Assembly: GCA_019420465.1 (NCBI GenBank)
Contig: JAHZHB010000074.1
Coordinates: 1 to 5,133 of the forward strand
DNA length: 5,133 nucleotides
From: Lachnospiraceae bacterium
Lineage (GTDB): Bacteria > Bacillota > Clostridia > Lachnospirales > Lachnospiraceae
Direction: 5' to 3'
Shown here: positions 1-4,978 of the stretch, piece after piece
How the letters are laid out: each line of letters starts with the position of its first letter
Position numbering within the stretch: position 1 is the stretch's first letter
Program-made: the position numbers and the translations under genes
Notes under the pieces: generated by a model
Told to the model about the DNA's origin: nothing
Database searches by the model: none
Seen by the model: only the letters and a program-made list of their open reading frames with translations

Positions 1-854
1 TTTTTACTGTTTGTGCGACTGTTGCTGTCATTGATGATAAAACCGTCCCTGTCATATCCGATTATCGTTATAAAATGGCCGGAATCTGTAAAATCTCCGG
101 GTCCTACATTGATGATGATCAGACATCCCTCATCCAGTTTTGCCTTTATTCTGTCCTCATCCATCGGCACTTCCTCAGCATGAATCCCATAATGTTCACA
201 ACCTTCACTAATCAGTGTCCAGCTGCTACCTGATCCCGGCACACTGTATCCGGCACTCTCTGCATATTCTGCTACAGATGCCGGTGTAACCGTTTTATCT
301 CCGGTCAGATACAAAACGACCATTGCCAGATTCGTCGGTCCGCAGCCGGTGTAGCCGAGGAGACCTCCACTGTACGGCATATACCCCCAGCGTTCATCCC
401 ACTGCAATAGAAGCGGTACTGTATCGGTTTTGGCTTCTTGTGACAAATCAATCGTTTGCTTTTTATCCTTCATTTCCGGATAATCATAGACAAAATCAAT
501 TGTCTCACTATTTTTTTCTGCCAATTCCTTAAGCTGGTCAGGATACTCATCACTTTCTTCTATACTATGCAGCTTGTCTTCCTGTGTCAGCACATCTGCT
601 TTTCCGAATACTCCCCATGTTTTTTCCGTATTTGTCCGTGTCTTTCCTCCCTGTCCACTGTATGACTGTTCTGCATCCTCCATCCTGTCACTGTCATCCA
701 CCCGAAGCAGATCTGCTGTTTTCTGCACAGCAAACAGAACCAGAAAACACAGTACTGCCATGCGAAGAGCGACTCTTATACATTGTTTTCTTCTTTTTCG
801 TTTTTTTATCCTGTAAAGTTGTTTTCTCCTTGCATCTGTCATTGGTTCTTTCAT
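1..854 (-). CDS. Membrane-anchored C39-like cysteine peptidase, 3' end cut off by the window
   Basis: The visible part is 284 codons and has no stop, so the C terminus lies outside the window. The N terminus is strongly basic (residues 9-27, many K/R) and is followed by one hydrophobic segment at about 28-43, so the protein is probably a type II membrane protein with its catalytic part outside the cell. A charged, low-complexity linker (about 50-140) leads to a papain-like domain of the C39_2 type. The candidate catalytic residues are Cys171 in YTGCGPTN, His260 in SGHFITIIGYD and Asp276 in INDSNS. The family includes cysteine peptidases and related hydrolases; the substrate here is unknown, and no ABC transporter domain is visible that would make it a bacteriocin exporter. 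The start is chosen because AGGAGG (863-868) lies 8 nt upstream. A putative regulator site and promoter precede it, which suggests control by the neighbouring two-component system. Family assignment is fairly sure; the role is inferred. Confidence 0.85.
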   Translation of the reverse strand, partial: MKEPMTDARRKQLYRIKKRKRRKQCIRVALRMAVLCFLVLFAVQKTADLLRVDDSDRMEDAEQSYSGQGGKTRTNTEKTWGVFGKADVLTQEDKLHSIEESDEYPDQLKELAEKNSETIDFVYDYPEMKDKKQTIDLSQEAKTDTVPLLLQWDERWGYMPYSGGLLGYTGCGPTNLAMVVLYLTGDKTVTPASVAEYAESAGYSVPGSGSSWTLISEGCEHYGIHAEEVPMDEDRIKAKLDEGCLIIINVGPGDFTDSGHFITIIGYDRDGFIINDSNSRTNSK

Positions 855-900
855 AAAAAATGCCTCCTGCTATACCGTATATCCACAGTATAGCAGGAGG
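855..900 (-). terminator. Intrinsic terminator-like hairpin that also buries the peptidase ribosome binding site
   Basis: CCTCCTGCTATAC and GTATAGCAGGAGG (863-875 and 888-900) form a perfect 13-bp inverted repeat around a 12-nt loop. On the minus strand the stem is followed by CA and then six T residues (855-860), directly before the ATG of the C39-like gene. This fits a Rho-independent terminator for the operon ending at 982. The 3' arm includes the AGGAGG of the peptidase gene, so RNA reading in from upstream would be either ended or unable to bind ribosomes here. The U-tract is short, so termination may be partial. Confidence 0.7.
863..868 (-). promoter_or_regulatory. Ribosome binding site of the C39-like peptidase
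   Basis: A full AGGAGG lies 8 nt before the ATG at 852-854 and fixes the start of the gene. It forms part of the 3' arm of the 863-900 inverted repeat and is therefore accessible only when the 5' arm is absent from the RNA or unpaired. Confidence 0.8.
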
Positions 901-915
901 TTATCTCCATCCTGT
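887..915 (-). promoter_or_regulatory. Candidate activator-dependent promoter of the C39-like peptidase
   Basis: An extended -10 sequence, TGCTATACT, is seen at 887-895 (hexamer TATACT, 887-892). With a 17-bp spacer the -35 position falls on ACAGGA (910-915), a poor match to TTGACA. A good extended -10 with a poor -35 immediately beside a tandem regulator site is typical of promoters activated by OmpR/PhoB-family proteins. The predicted start, near 880, falls in the loop of the 863-900 inverted repeat. RNA from this promoter would lack the 5' arm and leave the ribosome binding site free. The promoter is inferred from sequence only. Confidence 0.45.
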
Positions 916-937
916 CGCAAAGTTGTGTCTGAGTTGT
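913..937 (-). promoter_or_regulatory. Putative response-regulator operator, copy B (upstream of the peptidase)
   Basis: Read on the minus strand this has ACAACT at 932-937, five bases, then ACAACT again at 921-926, an exact 11-bp direct repeat, followed by TTGCGACA. Across 25 positions it matches the segment 4019-4043 upstream of the response regulator at 21. A weak third unit, ACAGGA, follows with the same 11-bp phase (910-915) and coincides with the expected -35 hexamer. OmpR/PhoB-family dimers bind head-to-tail half-sites with this spacing, so the neighbouring response regulator is the obvious candidate binder. That link is inferred. Confidence 0.6.
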
Positions 938-981
938 CAAATCGCAGTGGAGCCGTACCAGACTCCATAAAATGTACAGCT

Positions 982-1911
982 CTATTCCCCGTAAAAGCAT
1001 ATATATATTTCACCATATACATCTCGGGAGGTTTTACTTTTCGCATACCCGGTATCTTCGCTATAGTACTGATACTCCATATGCAGCGCATTGTCCTGCG
1101 TTACACAAGAAAAACCATACGCATATTCAAAGTCCATCTTTCCTGCCTGACGCATCATGTCTCCGGCATAAGGCTCATACAACATCTCGGGTGTTCCAAA
1201 CTTCAAATCTATTCCATATACTTTTTCAAGCACTGCTGCTGTGGCTTCACACCAGGTCTCATCAGGCTCTATACCTGCTATGCCAAACTGTACGGTAACG
1301 GGCAGCCCAGTCACAGCATCAATGGTGATCTCCACAAACTGATCATAGATATAACCCGAGTCCACCCATACAGACAATTGCTGATCCTCCGGCGACACCA
1401 TAAAATCCGGGGGCTCCATCTGAATATAGGTACAGTCTCTCTCCAACTGTGCGTCCCCACTTTCTATCAGCCTGTCCTGATACTGCAGATTCCCATCATT
1501 TCCTGAGCCGAACACCGGCGCGTCCGTATCATTACGCTCCACCGTACTCAAAAGTCCGTATTCTTCCAGCATATCCGCATATGCTATCAGAAATTTCTTT
1601 ATCGTCCTCTGAGCCTGTTCGCAGGAAAGCTCCGTGTCAAGAGGATCACGTACGTTTATATACATATCTACACCACTTATAAATATCTGCTCTACCAGCT
1701 TTTCTACTCTGGCAATCCGGGTCTTTGTATCCATCGTATAGGTATATGGCGATACATCTCCATTATCCATTCTCCCTGTGGCAGTTGCCAGTTTCTTTGC
1801 CTTTGTATTCAGAAGAAGCTTGGGGACGAACATTCCCGTCAGTGCAATCAAAAACGCCAGTGTCACGGTAAGAAGGATATACCGTACTTTAATCCTCCTC
1901 TTCTTCATCAT
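982..1911 (-). CDS. Unrecognised membrane-anchored extracytoplasmic protein of the two-component operon
   Basis: I do not recognise a named family. The protein has 309 residues. It starts with a basic stretch (MMKKRRIKVR), then one hydrophobic segment at about residues 11-31, followed by a long soluble part rich in acidic and aromatic residues, so most of it is probably outside the membrane. No lipobox Cys is visible. A segment near residue 195 (VEITIDAVTGLPVTVQF) resembles the strand-turn-strand of PepSY-like domains, but this is weak. The gene overlaps the kinase end by 23 nt, so it is probably translationally coupled to it. Its layout (single membrane anchor, directly after the kinase) recalls accessory regulators such as YycH/YycI of the WalKR system; this is an analogy only. 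AGGAGG (1915-1920) lies 3 nt from the first ATG and 6 nt from the second (1906-1908), so the true start may be the second Met. The stop is TAG. Confidence 0.8.
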   Translation of the reverse strand: MMKKRRIKVRYILLTVTLAFLIALTGMFVPKLLLNTKAKKLATATGRMDNGDVSPYTYTMDTKTRIARVEKLVEQIFISGVDMYINVRDPLDTELSCEQAQRTIKKFLIAYADMLEEYGLLSTVERNDTDAPVFGSGNDGNLQYQDRLIESGDAQLERDCTYIQMEPPDFMVSPEDQQLSVWVDSGYIYDQFVEITIDAVTGLPVTVQFGIAGIEPDETWCEATAAVLEKVYGIDLKFGTPEMLYEPYAGDMMRQAGKMDFEYAYGFSCVTQDNALHMEYQYYSEDTGYAKSKTSRDVYGEIYICFYGE

Positions 1912-2521
1912 CCGCCTCCTTTGCTAACATAAACGATACACAGGTTCCCTGTCCGGCCACACTCTCATAAACAAGCTCTGTATGATGCAGCTTTGCGATT
2001 TTTACTGCCAGTGCAAGGCCAAGACCTGCGCCGTGTTCCTTCCGCGAGCGTGATTTGTCCACCATATAAAAAGCCTCAGTGATCTTTTGCAGATCTTCTT
2101 TCGGGATTCCCCGTCCGTAATCACGAATGGAAATCATATACTGTTCTTTTTCACAGCTTCCCTGTATATTTATCTGGTCCGTACCCGATTTTAAGGCATT
2201 ATCCATCAGATTCAATAAAAGTGTCTTAAAGAGATCATATTCCAGACGTACCCAGGCCGGTTCTGTCTGAATCTGCACCCGGACATTCCTTTTTTCTGCT
2301 GTCGCTTGGATTGTTTCCACAGCATCCGCCATAACCTCGTCAATTCTGGCTTCTTCCAGCTGAAAATCAGATCGTGACAGCGTAACAAGCTCCATCAGCT
2401 TAAAGGAAAGTGCCTCCAGACGCATGCCCTCATTCATAATGATGCCGGCCAGTTGATGTACTTCCTCCGGTGGCAGAGTCTTCTGATACAACGTATCAGC
2501 ATATCCTATGATTGACGTCAT
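1889..2521 (-). CDS. C-terminal fragment of the sensor kinase (ATP-binding core without the H-box)
   Basis: The open frame after the amber codon contains the HATPase core. Positions in this fragment are N-box LLLNLMDNALK (Asn108), G1 DYGRGIP (Asp134), an F-box-like AFYMVDKSRS and G2 GAGLGLAL (164-170). The first in-frame ATG (2519-2521) lies after HELKTP, so a product begun there would lack the phospho-acceptor His. No Shine-Dalgarno sequence precedes that ATG. An AGGAGG does lie at the amber codon itself, but it has no in-frame ATG, GTG or TTG at a usable distance. Independent translation is therefore doubtful. The tail is very acidic (DDEEEED), and its codons also encode the basic start of the next protein in another frame. 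Confidence 0.6.
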   Translation of the reverse strand: MTSIIGYADTLYQKTLPPEEVHQLAGIIMNEGMRLEALSFKLMELVTLSRSDFQLEEARIDEVMADAVETIQATAEKRNVRVQIQTEPAWVRLEYDLFKTLLLNLMDNALKSGTDQINIQGSCEKEQYMISIRDYGRGIPKEDLQKITEAFYMVDKSRSRKEHGAGLGLALAVKIAKLHHTELVYESVAGQGTCVSFMLAKEADDEEEED

Positions 2522-2563
2522 CGGTGTTTTCAGCTCATGGGCAAAGTTTGCTGTAAACTCCTC

Positions 2564-3310
2564 CTATCTTCTGACCGCATCCTTCAGCTCTTCCATCTTG
2601 CTTTCTATCGTCTTTGCCATATAATTAAATGTTTTTGACAGATCCCCTATTTCGTCCCGGCTACTGATCTCTGCTCGTACATCATACTCTCCTTTAGCAA
2701 ACCTCCGGGTTGTGCCTTGCAGTCTGTGCAATGGCTTTGTTAAGGTAAAGGTAATCACAAGCACCAAAAATGAACCGGTAGCAAGAATGCACCAGTAAAA
2801 GAATTCACAGCGCCTGCGCAGTGTATCCGCATCCTGAAACAGTTCTTTTACATTTTTCTCTGTAACCAGCACAAAGCTGTTGGTATCGAGTGTAAAACTG
2901 CTTCTAACCTGCAGATATCTGTCTTTTTCTGTTTCCCGTATCTCGTATTCCAGTATTCCCGTCGCCGGTATTCTGTCCGAAGGATTGATCTTACAGGAAT
3001 TATAATACACTGTCTCATCTCTCCCTGACTGGCTGTTCTGACTGGCAAAAAACAAACCACTTTGAGCACCAAGAGGCGTTTCTGCCGATTTTGCGATATT
3101 TTCCATATTGGACGTTGTGTAATCGTCCGTAATGCCAAGTAGCACTGTCTGGATCGAATATTTGGCCATCTGATGTTGGGAGAGTGCGGTATTTTCTTCC
3201 CGCTGCAATGCATGCTCCAGACTGTACGATACCGTCAGGTACTCTATGGTTGCCAAAGATACCGTCAGCACCAGCAGCATGCTTAAAAATATCTTATAGA
3301 AAAATTTCAC
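2564..3310 (-). CDS. N-terminal fragment of the sensor kinase (sensor, two membrane segments, HAMP)
   Basis: This 248-residue product is what the GTG start would yield if the amber codon is obeyed. It holds TM1, an extracytoplasmic region of about 140 residues, TM2 and a HAMP linker with the typical TKPLHRL entry and the DEIGDLSKTFNYM second helix. The sensor region has no ligand-binding domain I can name. It ends just before the dimerisation helix containing the phospho-acceptor, so it could sit in the membrane and dimerise by HAMP, but it could not take or give phosphate. The clean end after a full HAMP makes it a possible stable stub, although there is no evidence that it has a function of its own. 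Confidence 0.7.
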   Translation of the reverse strand: MKFFYKIFLSMLLVLTVSLATIEYLTVSYSLEHALQREENTALSQHQMAKYSIQTVLLGITDDYTTSNMENIAKSAETPLGAQSGLFFASQNSQSGRDETVYYNSCKINPSDRIPATGILEYEIRETEKDRYLQVRSSFTLDTNSFVLVTEKNVKELFQDADTLRRRCEFFYWCILATGSFLVLVITFTLTKPLHRLQGTTRRFAKGEYDVRAEISSRDEIGDLSKTFNYMAKTIESKMEELKDAVRR

Positions 3311-3966
3311 TGATGAACCTCCAGCCGGTATCCGATGCGAAATACTGTCACAATCCGGTCATTCCAATCCAGTTTTTTACGCAGACGCTGGATATGAGAA
3401 TCCAGCGTTCTGGTCTCACCACTGTATTCTTCCTCCCAGACTGCTTCGTACAGTCTGGCACGGCTCAAAGCCACATTTTTGTTCCCAACCAACTCCATCA
3501 GAAGATCAAATTCTTTCACAGTCAGATTGATCTGATGCCCATCTTTAAATACCTGGCGGGATACCGGATCAAGCGTCACATCATCTATCGTAAGCTTATC
3601 CTGTATCCGCTTTGTACGGCGAAGTACCGTCTCTACACGTGCCAAAAGCTCTCCAATCTGAAACGGCTTACTTAAATAATCATCCGCACCCATACGAAGT
3701 CCCCGGATGCGGTCTTTGACCTGTCCCATAGCAGAAATAATGATGACCGGTGTTCCGACAGTTACGATATATTCCAGCAGTTCGTAGCCGCTAATTTGGG
3801 GCAGCATCAAATCCAGAAGAATCAAATCATATACTTTTTCCTCAATACAGTCAGCTCCGATCTGCCCATCAAGTGCACATTCACAGTGATAGCCTTCTGC
3901 GGTCAGCGTTGACTCGATCAGACGGCTAATCTGGGTATCATCTTCTATAACCAATACAGAGATCAT
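3307..3966 (-). CDS. OmpR/PhoB-family response regulator
   Basis: This is a 219-residue two-component response regulator of the usual length. The receiver domain (about 1-115) has the acidic pocket Glu8-Asp9-Asp10, phospho-acceptor Asp52 in LLDLMLP, the switch Ser78 in IISA and Lys100 in SKPF. A winged-helix DNA-binding domain (about 125-216) ends with the typical TLDSHIQRLRKKL recognition region and GYRLE wing. All key residues are present, so the regulator itself looks intact. It would receive phosphate from the kinase encoded next, whose GTG start overlaps its TGA. AAGGAG (3978-3983) lies 11 nt before the ATG. A tandem 11-bp repeat upstream (4019-4043) is shared with the C39-like gene and is the likely target, implying autoregulation. 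With the partner kinase broken it may depend on another phosphate donor or be silent. I cannot name an orthologue. Confidence 0.95.
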   Translation of the reverse strand: MISVLVIEDDTQISRLIESTLTAEGYHCECALDGQIGADCIEEKVYDLILLDLMLPQISGYELLEYIVTVGTPVIIISAMGQVKDRIRGLRMGADDYLSKPFQIGELLARVETVLRRTKRIQDKLTIDDVTLDPVSRQVFKDGHQINLTVKEFDLLMELVGNKNVALSRARLYEAVWEEEYSGETRTLDSHIQRLRKKLDWNDRIVTVFRIGYRLEVHQ

Positions 3967-4088
3967 TTATTTTCTTTCTCCTTATCGTTTTCTTATCTTT
4001 TACATATGGTAATAATTTTATCACAAAGTTGTGTCAGACTTGTTTCCTGCTTACAACTTCCTTTATTCATTCTCTTCTCCAAAGTAAA
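3967..4088 (-). promoter_or_regulatory. Intergenic region before the two-component operon
   Basis: This 122-nt gap follows the CPBP stop. It contains operator copy A, two weak promoter candidates for the regulator operon and the regulator ribosome binding site. I see no convincing terminator hairpin after the CPBP gene, so read-through from CPBP into the two-component operon is possible. A 25-codon ORF (3993-4070) with a GGAG upstream is present but lies over the operator, and I do not treat it as a gene. Confidence 0.5.
4019..4043 (-). promoter_or_regulatory. Putative response-regulator operator, copy A (upstream of the regulator)
   Basis: On the minus strand this reads ACAAGT (4038-4043), five bases, then ACAACT (4027-4032), and continues TTGTGATA. 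It matches copy B (913-937) at 21 of 25 positions and has the same 11-bp half-site phase. It lies about 50-75 nt upstream of the regulator ATG. A possible extended -10, TGATAAAAT (4015-4023), overlaps its downstream end; another possible promoter is TTGTGA (4021-4026) with TAAAAG (3997-4002). The site overlaps either promoter, so autoactivation and autorepression are both possible. Confidence 0.55.
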
Positions 4089-4889
4089 TTAGGATTTATA
4101 TATTTTACCCTTTTTCTTATTTGCCATTATAAATCCAACCATAAAAATCAAATTCATAAGAAGTACAATTATGCTACCTTCAATTTTACAACTACCACCA
4201 GACAGAATTGAATTACCACTAATTACCATGTTAAATAAATGTGGATAATCTTCTGCCAAAGATACTCCTCCCAAAATAATTGCACCAACACCATTCCATA
4301 AAAAATGAATTACAATCGGAGCAATTAAGGAATCTGTATATTCCAAAACTGCCGTCACAAAAAGACTCATTATTATGACATTAAGCACTGGAAGAATTCC
4401 CGCCTCAAAAGCACCACCATGTGCAAATGTAAATAAGCCAGTAGATACAATAACAGCAATACCTATATTGCAGTTGCTTTTTAACATCTGATATAAATAA
4501 CCACGAACCAACATTTCTTGCATAACAGTATTGAGAAAAGCCGATATCATCCACAACCATAGCATAGAGATTTGATTTCTACCATCTATATGTACAACTC
4601 CTATTATAGCTAATATTCCAACAGATACGCCTAACCAAACTGCTCCTGTTACACATCCTAATATGATATTATTAACCAGTTTTCCAGTCAAATGTAAGCG
4701 TGTCTTTCTTTTATCTATCAGCCAAAAGATAAGCGTTAGCGCAATAATAGATACAAGCGGTATTAATTCTGCCCAAAATCTCCAGATTACCGCACTAGCT
4801 GTATTCGGTATAGGTATAACTGATACACATATTGCCCAACCAACAAAAAAGATAATCGTTTTTATTGATACTGATACTAATTTCTTCAT
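4089..4889 (-). CDS. CPBP-family intramembrane protein (CAAX protease/bacteriocin-processing type)
   Basis: This is a 266-residue, very hydrophobic protein with about seven or eight likely membrane segments. It carries the CPBP (Abi, PF02517-type) signature. Motif 1 is QEMLVRG (Gln124, Glu125, Arg129), motif 2 is FTFAH (Phe153, His157) and motif 3 is HFLWN (His195, Asn199). In the family these residues form an intramembrane metalloprotease site; known members process prenylated proteins, mature or give immunity to bacteriocins, or act as scaffolds. The first Glu of EExxxR is Gln here, so activity is uncertain although the His ligands are kept. AGGGAGG (4897-4903) lies 7 nt before the ATG. The gene is clearly AT-richer than its neighbours (20 of 60 G+C in row 4321-4380, against 31 of 60 in row 3601-3660), suggesting separate acquisition. 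No bacteriocin gene is visible next to it. Family assignment is confident; substrate unknown. Confidence 0.9.
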   Translation of the reverse strand: MKKLVSVSIKTIIFFVGWAICVSVIPIPNTASAVIWRFWAELIPLVSIIALTLIFWLIDKRKTRLHLTGKLVNNIILGCVTGAVWLGVSVGILAIIGVVHIDGRNQISMLWLWMISAFLNTVMQEMLVRGYLYQMLKSNCNIGIAVIVSTGLFTFAHGGAFEAGILPVLNVIIMSLFVTAVLEYTDSLIAPIVIHFLWNGVGAIILGGVSLAEDYPHLFNMVISGNSILSGGSCKIEGSIIVLLMNLIFMVGFIMANKKKGKIYKS

Positions 4890-4919
4890 GTAATAACCTC
4901 CCTGTAAAGTCCCGATGTC

Positions 4920-4936
4920 TCAGTTTCAAAAACTGA
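4920..4936 (-). repeat. Palindrome in the CPBP leader
   Basis: TCAGTTT (minus strand) and AAACTGA form a perfect 7-bp inverted repeat around three bases, extendable by a G-U and an A-U pair. It lies just downstream of the predicted transcription start and about 30 nt before the CPBP start codon. It could be an operator for a small dimeric repressor or a leader hairpin. It has no long T-run after it, so it is not a clear terminator. Confidence 0.4.
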
Positions 4937-4949
4937 AATTTGCTTAACT

Positions 4950-4978
4950 ATTATTTAGAATAAATCATATATGTTCAA
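4950..4978 (-). promoter_or_regulatory. Candidate sigma-A type promoter of the CPBP gene
   Basis: TTGAAC (4973-4978) and AATAAT (4950-4955) are separated by 17 bp and match the housekeeping consensus at 5 of 6 positions (-10) and 5 of 6 (-35). The predicted start is near 4943. It supports CPBP as a separate transcription unit rather than part of the upstream ORF, whose last codons overlap the -35 element. Confidence 0.5.

Larger units (their letters stand above)
1889..3310 (-). pseudogene. Sensor histidine kinase interrupted by one in-frame amber codon
   Basis: Read through the TAG at 2564-2566, this is a normal-looking 473-codon membrane histidine kinase with no frameshift. Both halves are in the same frame and the sequence across the stop reads VRR-stop-EEFTANFAHELKTPMTS. 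Kinases of this type commonly have Gln at this place (RRQEEF-like), so a single CAG-to-TAG change explains the break. Domains in order: TM1 about 7-28, extracytoplasmic sensor about 29-168, TM2 about 170-190, HAMP about 190-243, H-box with His258, N-box Asn371, G1 Asp397, G2 at 427-431. The gene starts with GTG, overlapping the regulator TGA in GTGA, with GGAGG (3318-3322) 7 nt upstream, so the two are translationally coupled. As written, no product contains both sensor and kinase core. Alternatives are a sequencing error, a real loss-of-function mutation, or amber readthrough. Confidence 0.85.

Noticed and set aside
870..1091. 73-codon minus-strand ORF between the accessory gene and the peptidase
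   Set aside because: It starts inside the accessory gene in another frame and runs through the operator and terminator hairpin; no ribosome site or recognisable features.
925..1506. 193-codon open frame on the plus strand
   Set aside because: It lies antisense to the accessory gene, has no ribosome binding site, reads as Cys/His/Ile-rich low-plausibility protein and starts inside operator copy B. The minus-strand gene has a strong ribosome site, a membrane anchor and operon context.
2519..2566. Programmed reinitiation making a separate kinase core after the amber codon
   Set aside because: AGGAGG is present at the stop, but no in-frame start codon lies at a usable distance, and the first in-frame ATG is downstream of the phospho-acceptor His with no ribosome site.
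2564..2566. Genome-wide recoding of TAG to Gln
   Set aside because: The accessory gene ends in TAG at 982-984 in an expected place, with the extension after it only 14 codons and running into the operator. One TAG in one gene is not evidence of a changed code.
2848..3213. 121-codon minus-strand ORF within the kinase sensor region
   Set aside because: It is another frame of the kinase; the kinase frame has membrane segments and HAMP, this one has no coherent features.
3184..3675. 163-codon plus-strand ORF opposite the regulator and kinase
   Set aside because: It is a shadow of two well-supported minus-strand genes and has no motif of its own.
4021..4088. Terminator after the CPBP gene
   Set aside because: I found only short, weak pairing and no T-run on the minus strand.
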